Positions 13,619 through 18,997 of a DNA stretch of 18,997 bases are shown here, piece after piece. The notes beneath the pieces are model-generated. The model did not search any database. It saw only the letters and a list, made by a program, of their open reading frames with translations, and had not been told where the DNA came from. The stretch comes from a bacterium (GTDB taxonomy: Bacteria; SZUA-79; Acidulodesulfobacterales; Acidulodesulfobacteraceae): NCBI GenBank assembly GCA_021800805.1, contig JAJYYR010000011.1:1-18997 (forward strand), in the 5' to 3' direction. A program made the translations under genes and the position numbers. Every line of letters begins with the position of its first letter. Position 1 is the first letter of the stretch.

Positions 13619-13972
13619 ATGAGCATGAACAGAGTTCAGTTAATCGGGAACATCGGGAAAGACCCGGAATTTAGCTACAAAAAAGAAGACGTAGCGGTCC
13701 TTAAGTTTTCGGTCGCCGTAAATTCTAAGGTAAAAGAAAAAAAAGTTACGGAGTGGTTCAACATCGTTTGCTTCGATAAGCTTGCCGAAACTTTGAAAGT
13801 CTATTTGAAAGCCGGCATGCAAGTTTTCGTGGAAGGCTCTCTTAAAGTATCTAAATACAAAACCAAAGACGAAGAAGAACACCTTCAGGTGAGCGTAATA
13901 GCCCATAAGGTCGATTTTTTCGGCGGCAAAGATGAAAATTCGGATCCGGAAGTCGGAGAACCTGATTTGTAA
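13619..13972 (+). CDS. ssb: Single-stranded DNA-binding protein
   Basis: This 117-aa protein is an OB-fold SSB: MNRVQLIGNIGKDPEFSY, then 'FSVAVNSKVKEKKVTEWFNIVCFDKLAETLKVYLKAGMQVFVEGSL' with the diagnostic W-F-N-I-V-C-F-x-K-L-A-E and V-E-G-S-L signatures, and a final strand at 'LQVSVIAHKVDFFG'. It is shorter than chromosomal SSBs (E. coli 178 aa). The tail is acidic but ends EVGEPDL, not the usual D-D-D-I-P-F tip that docks partner proteins. ATGs at 13619 and 13625 are both possible; the ribosome-binding site AGGAGA favours the first. Plasmid SSBs coat incoming or replicating single strands. Its pairing with a relaxase fits establishment after transfer. Confidence 0.92.
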   Translation: MSMNRVQLIGNIGKDPEFSYKKEDVAVLKFSVAVNSKVKEKKVTEWFNIVCFDKLAETLKVYLKAGMQVFVEGSLKVSKYKTKDEEEHLQVSVIAHKVDFFGGKDENSDPEVGEPDL

Positions 13973-14008
13973 TGTGAATCAAAATTTTGTTTCCCCCGTA
14001 AATATTCC

Positions 14009-14116
14009 GTCATTTAGAAAGTCATTACGGAGTAATGCAAGATAAGAAAGCTCCGCTTTCGGGCAATGTTCCATTGCAAAATACCGTAATGACTTTCTAA
14101 AAACCTATGGCGGAAT
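14009..14116 (+). repeat. MITE/REP-like palindromic element, copy 1 (overlaps candidate oriT region)
   Basis: The core is a perfect 18-bp inverted repeat, TTTAGAAAGTCATTACGG at 14013-14030 and its complement at 14084-14101. An outer imperfect pair (ATTCCGTCA 14004-14012 / TGGCGGAAT 14108-14116) extends it. Inside are three small stems: CATTAC-GGA-GTAATG (14023-14037), GAAAGC-TCC-GCTTTC (14046-14060) and GCAATG-TTC-CATTGC (14063-14077). The 17-mer at 14030-14046 occurs inverted at 18639-18655 in copy 2. It lies in a 230-bp gap after SSB and close to the relaxase, so an oriT function is an alternative. Confidence 0.75.
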
Positions 14117-14202
14117 AGGGGATATAAAAAAGAAAAGCGTAAAAATTAGGTGTATAAAATTAATTAATGCGATACAGATACTTAACTTAAAGAGGTGATA
14201 TT

Positions 14203-14691
14203 ATGGCAAAAGTCAATAAAAGCGTAAAACTGATAGTTTGGGTAGAACCTTCTCTCCATAAAGAAATTAAATCCGTTTCCCTGCAGAACGACCTTTCGCA
14301 GTCGGAAACCATAAGACAGGCTCTTAGCGCCGGACTAGAAAAATTTTTCGTCGATTCCCAGGGAGAGTTCCTTAAGGAAAAAATCAAAGAAGTTATCGAA
14401 AGCGCGATGGACGGGTCGATCGATAAAGTAACGCAAACTTTAGAAAGAAGATTGGTTGCCCTGCTCGTGCAAAATACGAACTACACCCTTCAGAGCCACT
14501 CTCTTATCGACAGGCTGCTTCGCCTTGAAATAGGATTTAATTCCGATAGGATTAAATCCCTTTCGGACGAGAATTTACTTAAAATGATTAAGGCTAATAT
14601 GGAAATATTCGAGACCGAAGCAAAAGGCTTTATGAACGGCGTATATGAAAAAAGCCGGAGAAAGAACGGCAAGGAAGAGGATAATTCGTAA
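14203..14691 (+). CDS. Ribbon-helix-helix DNA-binding protein
   Basis: This is a 162-aa protein. Residues about 8-48 read VKLIVWVEPSLHKEIKSVSLQNDLSQSETIRQALSAGLEKF, the strand-helix-helix of CopG/Arc-type repressors ('S-x-S-E-x-I-R-x-A-L'). The rest is helical, with a segment 'VTQTLERRLVALLVQN...HSLIDRLLRLE' that may form an oligomerising coiled coil. The ribosome-binding site is AGAGGTGAT. RHH proteins of this size beside relaxases often act as relaxosome accessory factors (MobC/NikA-like) or as regulators of their own operon. The adjacent structured DNA at 14009-14116 is a natural candidate target, by inference. Confidence 0.7.
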   Translation: MAKVNKSVKLIVWVEPSLHKEIKSVSLQNDLSQSETIRQALSAGLEKFFVDSQGEFLKEKIKEVIESAMDGSIDKVTQTLERRLVALLVQNTNYTLQSHSLIDRLLRLEIGFNSDRIKSLSDENLLKMIKANMEIFETEAKGFMNGVYEKSRRKNGKEEDNS

Positions 14692-14746
14692 CGGCTACGA
14701 ACGTGTATTATAAATATTTTTATGAATAAAATAGGAGAATTTATTT

Positions 14747-15139
14747 ATGTATGATAGGTTAGAAATTATTGAGGGAGCCATTGGACTTAAGTTTCAATAT
14801 TACGAAAAGAAAATCGTCGAAAAGGCAACGAAGGTTTTCGAAAAAAGAATTCGAAAAGGCAACGAAAATTTAAGCTTTGATGAGCTTATGGAAACGCCTG
14901 TATCTAACGAAAAAAACGACGAATACGATATTCCAAGCCAAGAAGAAATGCTTGAATTTTATATCGAAAAAATCATTTACGACGATATAATCGAGGCTGA
15001 AATTAGACACATTGACGATAACAGCCTCCTTGGAATTCTTGACCAAAAAGGTTACGGATGTCTTTTTGATTGGAAACACGAAATATCAAAAAAATACGTT
15101 GAGAAAGTTTTAAATGAAATAAAAGATGCTAATAATTAA
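14747..15139 (+). CDS. 130-aa unknown, highly charged soluble protein
   Basis: The start ATG (MYDRLEIIEGAIGLKFQYYEKK) follows AGGAGAA. The protein is helical and strongly charged, with a central acidic part (NEKNDEYDIPSQEEMLEFYIEKIIYDDIIEAEI) and a C-terminal 'GYGCLFDWKHEISKKYVEKVLNEIK'. There is no signal peptide, membrane helix or recognised motif. It lies 55 bp after the RHH gene on the same strand. Immediately after its stop comes the parB remnant, so this gene may mark a recombination boundary. Confidence 0.55.
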   Translation: MYDRLEIIEGAIGLKFQYYEKKIVEKATKVFEKRIRKGNENLSFDELMETPVSNEKNDEYDIPSQEEMLEFYIEKIIYDDIIEAEIRHIDDNSLLGILDQKGYGCLFDWKHEISKKYVEKVLNEIKDANN

Positions 15140-15149
15140 TTATTGATAA

Positions 15150-15230
15150 TATATCAACAAAGATATAACGCTGTCAAGTGGCTTGACACCCTCAAAGGCG
15201 CTTGAAATCTCGAAAGAGGTAAAAAAATGA
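15150..15230 (+). pseudogene. parB gene fragment (HTH-region remnant)
   Basis: Read in frame, this gives YINKDITLSSGLTPSKALEI followed by SKEVKK and a stop. The first parB encodes YIKKDITVLNGLTPSKALEI at the matching place (DNA around 5655-5720), and the DNA is alike throughout, with TCAAAGGCGCTTGAAATCTC identical (15192-15211). No upstream or downstream ParB sequence remains. The terminal TGA (15228-15230) overlaps the ATG of the 44-aa membrane ORF (ATGA). It is a relic of a third parB-like gene or of recombination with one. Confidence 0.75.
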
Positions 15231-15361
15231 ATAACGGAACGGAAAAAGAAAAAGACGAAAATATTGAAAAATTGGTTAAGGAATACAGGCTGGTCAAGAT
15301 ATTCGCATGGCTTTCTTTGGCTTTAGCAGCAATAATTTTTATATTTTGCGCTATACCCTAA
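15227..15361 (+). CDS. 44-aa single-pass membrane peptide
   Basis: The ATG at 15227 follows AGAGGT. The product starts MNNGTEKEKDENIEKLVKEY, a charged N-terminal half, and then has one hydrophobic helix (IFAWLSLALAAIIFIFCAIP, residues about 25-44), ending at TAA 15359-15361. The architecture is that of a small membrane peptide or toxin-like protein. ATGA overlap with the parB remnant suggests it was once coupled to a parB-like gene. It is shorter than most gene finders accept; coding is supported by the ribosome-binding site and the clean helix only. Confidence 0.5.
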   Translation: MNNGTEKEKDENIEKLVKEYRLVKIFAWLSLALAAIIFIFCAIP

Positions 15362-15383
15362 ATAAATTTTACGGTAATTCATT

Positions 15384-15629
15384 ATGAACAGGAAACGATA
15401 TTTCGAAAAACAATTAAACAAATTAAGCAAAAAAGAGATGAGCAAAGAAAATATCGATAAGATTAAGAAACTTGCGAGTCGTATTATATGTGATTTCGAC
15501 GAACTCGGCATTGTTTTAGCCGGGGAAGATTACATAGGTTCGGATATTAATCTTGCTTATAATATTATGGAAAACTTTTATAAAGATTTTTTTGGAAAAG
15601 ATTACGATAAGAAATATAGCCGTCGATAA
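15384..15629 (+). CDS. 81-aa unknown basic protein
   Basis: Starting MNRKRYFEKQLNKLSKKEMS, it is a lysine-rich, mostly helical protein with a middle 'LASRIICDFDELGIVLAGED' and a C-terminal 'NLAYNIMENFYKDFFGKDYDKKYSRR'. No known domain, signal or membrane segment is visible. The upstream ribosome-binding site is weak (ACGGTAA region), which lowers confidence that it is well expressed. It lies 22 bp after the 44-aa membrane ORF. Confidence 0.45.
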   Translation: MNRKRYFEKQLNKLSKKEMSKENIDKIKKLASRIICDFDELGIVLAGEDYIGSDINLAYNIMENFYKDFFGKDYDKKYSRR

Positions 15630-15681
15630 ATTTTTATTAATTATGTTAAAATTATTTTAAAAAATAATTCAGGAGGCTGTT

Positions 15682-16014
15682 ATGAAAATTAAAAATTCAG
15701 TTGCAGTTTTTCTATTAATAGGCATTTTAAGCGCAGCGGTAGTTTTATCCGGTTGCTCGAATAAACCTGATTTAAAACACTGGTCGAAGGCTACGGCTAA
15801 ATATTTAATAGCCAGAGAATATCCTAAAAATAAAGTTAAGATTTTAAGTTGCCAAAGTCAAAAATTGTTCGGTTCGAATGTTGCGTATTGCAATTATTAT
15901 TTAATTAATAAAGCGAAAGGTAAATTTAAATGCCTTTCGGAATTTACTCAATCCGTTAATAATAATTGGTATTTCAAGCGTAATATTTTCGTACCGTATT
16001 TAATTTCAAAATAA
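15682..16014 (+). CDS. Small lipoprotein of unknown function
   Basis: This 110-aa protein has a type II signal peptide: K-rich start (MKIKN), hydrophobic core and lipobox LSGC with C25 as the lipidated residue; +2 is Ser, so export to the outer membrane is expected in a diderm. The mature part (about 85 aa) has three further cysteines (CQSQKLFGSNVAYCNYY ... KCLSEF) that could form a disulphide. The ribosome-binding site CAGGAGG is shared in form with the next two genes, suggesting an operon. I do not recognise a family; entry-exclusion or lysis lipoproteins of plasmids look like this in size, but nothing specific supports that. Confidence 0.65.
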   Translation: MKIKNSVAVFLLIGILSAAVVLSGCSNKPDLKHWSKATAKYLIAREYPKNKVKILSCQSQKLFGSNVAYCNYYLINKAKGKFKCLSEFTQSVNNNWYFKRNIFVPYLISK

Positions 16015-16028
16015 CTTCAGGAGGTTTT

Positions 16029-16466
16029 ATGAAAAAGAAAAAGATTTATTTATTATTGTTATTTGCTTTGATTCTTTCCGCTATGCCGGCGTTATCCGGA
16101 TGCGCAAGCGTAGGCGATACTATCGGCGGCGTATTCTCCCCGGTGTCCGTTACTATGACGTCTCCGGCCAATGGCGCGATGGACGTCTCTACGAACGTCG
16201 TCGTAAAAGCTTCTTTTAACGAAGCGCTTAACGCCCTTTCGTTTAATAGGAGTACTTTTTTACTGATAGGTCCCAATGGCAAAAAGGTAGCGGGTAAAGT
16301 TTATTATAACCCTAATTCCTTGACCAGCTACATCGCAACTTTTACGCCCCTTAAACCCCTAAGACCGAATACCGAATACACGGCGGAGCTCACGACCGGC
16401 ATTATGGGAAATTTAAAGCAGCATCTCGGAAAAAATTACGTTTGGAGATTTACGACCGGGAATTAA
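16029..16466 (+). CDS. Lipoprotein with bacterial Ig-like (Big_5) domain
   Basis: This 145-aa protein has signal MKKKKIYLLLLFALILSAMP and lipobox LSGC with C25 (+2 Ala, consistent with outer-membrane sorting). Residues about 38-143 form one Big_5-type Ig-like domain: 'SPANGAMDVSTNVVVKASFNEALNALSF', then 'FLLIGPNGKKVAGKVYYN ... ATFTPLKPLRPNTEYTAELTTGI' and the closing 'YVWRFTTGN'. Such domains are usually repeated in large surface proteins; here there is only one, making a minimal periplasm- or surface-anchored Ig module. It begins 14 bp after the preceding lipoprotein with CAGGAGG. Confidence 0.8.
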   Translation: MKKKKIYLLLLFALILSAMPALSGCASVGDTIGGVFSPVSVTMTSPANGAMDVSTNVVVKASFNEALNALSFNRSTFLLIGPNGKKVAGKVYYNPNSLTSYIATFTPLKPLRPNTEYTAELTTGIMGNLKQHLGKNYVWRFTTGN

Positions 16467-16508
16467 TACTAAAAACTAAAATAATGAATAATTAATTCAG
16501 GAGGGGCT

Positions 16509-16844
16509 ATGGACGATCAATTAACAGGCAATGCAACTAAATTTTGCAAGGACTGCGGAGAAAAAATCAACGCTAAAGCCGAAATCTGTCCTAAATGCGG
16601 CGTAAGACAAGAACAACCTAAACCGATAAATGGAAAAAGCAAGACAGTCGCTGGATTGTTTGGTATATTCTTAGGCGGCTTAGGCGTTCATAAGTTCTAC
16701 TTAGGAGAACCTGGTTGGGGAGTATTACATATATTATTTTGCTGGACGTTTATACCCGCAATTGTAGGATTCATACAAGGCATAATGTATTTTGGCATGT
16801 CGGATGAAGCATTTGCGGCCAAATACGGGAATACTGGGAATTAA
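16509..16844 (+). CDS. Zinc-ribbon plus TM2-domain membrane protein
   Basis: This is a 111-aa protein. Residues 13-30 are a zinc ribbon (C13-x2-C16 ... C27-PK-C30). Residues about 45-95 are a TM2 domain: 'KTVAGLFGIFLGGLGVHKFYLGEPGWGVLHILFC' then a second helix 'FIPAIVGFIQGIMYFGMSD', with the conserved G-x-x-G-x-H-x-F-Y-L-G turn. The C-terminal tail (EAFAAKYG) is also typical. The family is widespread and its molecular function is largely unknown. The ribosome-binding site is CAGGAGG. The last gene before the bidirectional terminator. Confidence 0.85.
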   Translation: MDDQLTGNATKFCKDCGEKINAKAEICPKCGVRQEQPKPINGKSKTVAGLFGIFLGGLGVHKFYLGEPGWGVLHILFCWTFIPAIVGFIQGIMYFGMSDEAFAAKYGNTGN

Positions 16845-16845
16845 T

Positions 16846-16930
16846 ACCAAAGGCTAAAGACCAAAGACCGAAAAAGGAAAGCCCGCTTAAAGCGGGCTTT
16901 TTTATTGGGAAAGACCAAAGACCAAAGACC
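16846..16930. repeat. Noncoding CCAAAGA heptamer repeats flanking a terminator
   Basis: ACCAAAGGCTAAAGACCAAA and on to AGACCG (16846-16870) lies left of the terminator stem, and AAAGACCAAAGACCAAAGAC (from 16910) lies right of it, ending at the stop codon of fic. The heptamer is the same as in both parB linkers but here more exact and untranslated, so it is a genuine dispersed DNA repeat and not a by-product of protein composition. Confidence 0.75.
16878..16904. terminator. Bidirectional intrinsic terminator
   Basis: AAAGCCCGCTT-A-AAGCGGGCTTT with six T (16898-16903) on the + side and an A-rich flank (16871-16880) that gives a T-run on the minus strand. It separates the rightward TM2 gene from the convergent fic gene. 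Confidence 0.9.
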
Positions 16931-16932
16931 TA

Positions 16933-17751
16933 TTACCTGCCCCGGCCGCCTCTGCCGTTACCGAGCCTGTTCTGCAAGTCTTTGGTAAAGGCGTCGGGGG
17001 TGTTATTTATACCGGATATATGCAGCGAACGTTCGTAATAAGGCAAAAGGTAAGACAGTAAAACGTTATAACTGCCGGAATTATAAAACTCTATCATAAC
17101 TTTATTGAATTTAAGCGCATCTTTTGCTTTAATATTTAAAGCCTGATAACCGTTTTCAAGTAAAACGCCGTTAGCCGTAAGCCTGCTCGTCCTTTTATTT
17201 CCGTCCCAAAAAAATTGATGCCGGCTTCCGAATCCGAAAAATACGAAAGAACGGATAACGGGATTTTCAATCCCTGAAATTTTTTTAACGCCTTGGATAA
17301 ACAGCTCGTCTAATTTGTCAGCTTTAGGCGGAATATAATCGGTTCCGCCGATGGTTACCTGCCCGGTCCTGAATTCCCCCGGTTTAAGAGATTCGCCAAC
17401 CGAAACTATTTTATTAAGCTTGCAGAATGTTTCTTTGTCTAATTTAAATTCTTTATTTTGCAACATAGACAATAAAAGAGAAACGCTTTTATTCTGGTTT
17501 AAAACCTGCTGTTCGTCTTCTATTTTGTGTCCGCCGACGGTAACTCCGTCCAGAAGGGTCTGCACTTCCGGGAAAGTCATCGGATTGCCTTCCAGCGAGC
17601 ATACATTATAAATATAATCGATTTTATCCTTTTTAAAAAGAAAAAGCGCAAGTTCTCTATCCGGTTTTACGGCTATATGGTAAGACGAATTAACGGCGTC
17701 TATTTCTTTCAAAGAGGCATTTAATTCTATGTCTAAATTTTCTGAATTCAT
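16933..17751 (-). CDS. Fic-family protein (AMP/NMP transferase)
   Basis: This is a 272-aa protein. The Fic core reads SRHQFFWDGNKRTSRLTANG (H178, D183, G184, N185, K186, R187). Relative to the usual HPFxDGN(G/K)R there is one extra residue between the catalytic His and the Asp; I believe an HQFF-type DGNKR subgroup exists, but this is from memory. An N-terminal motif VCSLEGNP (E54) matches the inhibitory [S/T]xxxE[G/N] helix of class II Fic proteins, although the usual Ser at -4 is Val. The C-terminus ends GNGRGGRGR. Fic enzymes transfer AMP or similar groups from nucleotides to target hydroxyls, often as toxins or stress regulators. The ribosome-binding site is GAGGGA. It follows the 154-aa gene by 24 bp on the same strand. 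Confidence 0.88.
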   Translation of the reverse strand: MNSENLDIELNASLKEIDAVNSSYHIAVKPDRELALFLFKKDKIDYIYNVCSLEGNPMTFPEVQTLLDGVTVGGHKIEDEQQVLNQNKSVSLLLSMLQNKEFKLDKETFCKLNKIVSVGESLKPGEFRTGQVTIGGTDYIPPKADKLDELFIQGVKKISGIENPVIRSFVFFGFGSRHQFFWDGNKRTSRLTANGVLLENGYQALNIKAKDALKFNKVMIEFYNSGSYNVLLSYLLPYYERSLHISGINNTPDAFTKDLQNRLGNGRGGRGR

Positions 17752-17775
17752 TATAATCCCTCAATTTATTAACTA

Positions 17776-18240
17776 TTATATTATATCATACCCTACCTTA
17801 AGCTCTTTGACCTTTTCAAGTTCTTCCGGGCTTACTTCCTTCTTCCAGCCCTTGCGGTCTTGAGCCCATGAAAAGCCGAGTTTTTTTATCGTATCTTTGA
17901 CGGCGTAAGTCTTCACGGCGCCTTTGTCGTTTAAGACGATAGTAATCTTTTCGCCGGGTTCTTTTAAGTCTTTTTCGGCTTCCGGAATTTTATCTTCCGA
18001 AGATAACGAGTCCAAAAAAGTTTTGTATGTCTTATACGTAATTTTTATGCCGATAGAATCTAATGCTTTTAGTTGGGAGCTGACCGGCATTTTCTTTTCG
18101 AGCATTAATTTTATTTCCGGAATAAAAGGCGTTAAAAGAGCTTCTTTTTTCTTTGCCGGCCGGGAGGATTCTATCGCTTCCAATAATATTTTTTTCTTTT
18201 CTGAAATAGTTAATTCTTCGTTAATTCCATTTTTTTTCAT
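17776..18240 (-). CDS. 154-aa unknown protein with TraK-like N-terminal helical motif
   Basis: The ATG at 18240 follows AGAGGT. Residues about 25-80 (SRPAKKKEALLTPFIPEIKL ... PVSSQLKALDSIGIKITYKTYKTFLDSL) show the pattern 'I-x-x-x-L-x-x-x-x-S-x-x-x-x-x-L-x-x-x-G-I-x-I-T-x-x-T-x-x-x-x-L' seen in small plasmid DNA-binding/transfer proteins (TraK-like, from memory). Residues about 98-150 form a second domain: 'ITIVLNDKGAVKTYAVKDTIKKLGFSW' then 'DRKGWKKEVSPEELEKVKEL', resembling small strand-helix modules with a 'GFxWxxxRKxW' signature. It leads the leftward pair with fic, so it could be an antidote, a regulator or a transfer factor. None is established. Confidence 0.55.
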   Translation of the reverse strand: MKKNGINEELTISEKKKILLEAIESSRPAKKKEALLTPFIPEIKLMLEKKMPVSSQLKALDSIGIKITYKTYKTFLDSLSSEDKIPEAEKDLKEPGEKITIVLNDKGAVKTYAVKDTIKKLGFSWAQDRKGWKKEVSPEELEKVKELKVGYDII

Positions 18241-18580
18241 AGCCTATTACCTCTTAAATGTTATTAGTATTTTAATATTATGTTGATTAAATACTTAATT
18301 TTATAAACTATATTATATTATATATCATATAAATTGTAATTTGTAAATAGGATAATTTAAAATTAATTTAATTTCAAAAGTAAAATAAATTAGAATACAA
18401 TTAAATTACTTTTAAATTAATTATATAATTACATTAATAAAATATATTGTAATTAATTATAACTAAAATATTGGAACGCAAAAATAGATACCGCTTTTAA
18501 TGCTTAAAATGCGTAGGCTTTACCGCTTTATATCCCTAAATCTCCCGCCTTTTCTTTTTTATATACCATTTTAGGTATAT
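18241..18580. other. Extremely AT-rich noncoding tract
   Basis: From 18250 to about 18475 the DNA is almost all A/T, with many AATTAAT/ATTAATT words and a loose inverted arrangement around 18428-18465 (ATTACA ... TTGTAAT). It must include the promoter of the leftward 154-aa gene. From 18480 it becomes more balanced and has TACCGCTTTT (18489) and TACCGCTTTA (18521-18530), the latter inverted at 18625-18634 inside the palindromic element. ATATACC-ATTTTA-GGTATAT at 18561-18580 is a 7-bp hairpin. No gene is evident. A centromere, origin or unwinding region is possible. Confidence 0.5.
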
Positions 18581-18680
18581 GTCATACATAATGCCATTAC
18601 GGAGTTTCAAGGGGGCTTACCCCCTAAAGCGGTAGCGCCTTATCTTGCATTACTCTAAAGAGTAATGGTTTATTAATGAC
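18581..18680 (-). repeat. MITE/REP-like palindromic element, copy 2
   Basis: This 100-bp element is bounded by imperfect 20-bp inverted termini: GTCATACATAATGCCATTAC (18581-18600) and, inverted, GTCATTAATAAACCATTACT (18661-18680). Inside are GGGGG-CTTA-CCCCC (18611-18624) and ATTACTC-TAAA-GAGTAAT (18649-18666). The 17-mer CTTATCTTGCATTACTC (18639-18655) is the exact complement of 14030-14046, and the order of CATTAC, CCGCTTT and CCGTAATG words matches copy 1. No target-site duplication is obvious. Confidence 0.75.
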
Positions 18681-18997
18681 AGAATATTAAAGCGATTAAC
18701 AAAAGCGAACTTCTATAAAATGAATTGGTTTTTTTAAAGAGCGGTTAATGGTCTATGCTTCTTTAAGTTTTTTAGACAGGTGAAAAATGGAGCTTAGTTT
18801 TTGAATTTGAAAAATACGGACGAAAAAAACTTCCAAATTTGACAAGTAAGGGCTCTCAATTTTCTTTCAGGCAGTTTTATATTAACCGTTTCCTTAGAAG
18901 CCTTAAATTTAAATTATAAAGAAATTATTTTTCGAGAGGTTTATTTAAGCAAAAACATTTTTTAAAAAAACTTTGACTTCTTATATGAATTATGGTA
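18681..18997. other. Right-edge stretch without a convincing gene
   Basis: A start-less open frame from the TAG near 18769 to the TAA near 18919 would give a 40-odd residue basic segment (KWSLVFEFEKYGRKKLPNLT, then GSQFSFRQFYINRFLRSLKF). It looks protein-like but has no ATG, GTG or ribosome-binding site at its beginning, so it may be a relic of a degraded gene or chance. Nothing else is recognised. Confidence 0.35.

Noticed and set aside
18769..18921. Protein-like open frame at the right edge
   Set aside because: No start codon or ribosome-binding site; kept only as a remark on that stretch.

Overview
The window is AT-rich (roughly one third G+C by eye) and reads as part of a mobilisable plasmid, phage-plasmid or integrative element, not core chromosome. 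It carries a phage-type replication module, a ParA/ParB partition operon, a second ParB in a relaxase operon, an SSB and ribbon-helix-helix, Fic and lipoprotein accessory genes. Two lipoproteins with LSGC lipoboxes fit a diderm (Gram-negative) host. I cannot name the species from sequence alone.

Left region (1-4300). A leftward operon starts at a clear sigma70-type promoter (-35 1743-1748, -10 1720-1725) with an operator over its start. It encodes a Cro-like HTH protein, an excisionase-like HTH protein, a phage replisome organiser and, running off the left edge, a DnaC/IstB-type helicase loader. Divergently transcribed are an HTH protein, a protein with PD-(D/E)XK-like motifs and a small YbjQ-like protein. 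A leftward XRE regulator follows.

Central region (4336-10594). A second strong promoter (TTGACA-17-TATGAT) drives parA, parB, a 66-aa ORF and a complete 1176-aa Cas12a, followed by a seven-spacer array with the type V-A repeat handle. No cas1, cas2 or cas4 is present. The main discovery is that two of the three RuvC catalytic acids of this Cas12a are replaced: motif I reads GVHRAE (His798 for Asp) and motif III reads SAANGAY (Ala1131 for Asp). The glutamate (E888), bridge-helix region, PAM-contact motif and Nuc arginine remain, and the frame is intact. This looks like a naturally nuclease-dead, plasmid-borne Cas12a that may bind DNA under crRNA guidance without cutting it.

Right region (10647-18240). 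Two unknown small proteins (one membrane-anchored), a second ParB overlapping a MobA-like relaxase, an unknown protein, SSB, an RHH protein, several small unknown or membrane proteins, two lipoproteins and a zinc-ribbon/TM2 protein end at a bidirectional terminator (about 16878-16904). A leftward pair (unknown 154-aa protein, then Fic) converges on it. The last 757 bases have no convincing gene but contain an extremely AT-rich tract and a 100-bp palindromic element.

Repeats tie the replicon together. A degenerate CCAAAGA heptamer occurs in the linkers of both ParBs and on both sides of the terminator. A roughly 100-bp MITE/REP-like element occurs twice in opposite orientation. A 65-bp parB fragment lies upstream of a 44-aa membrane ORF.
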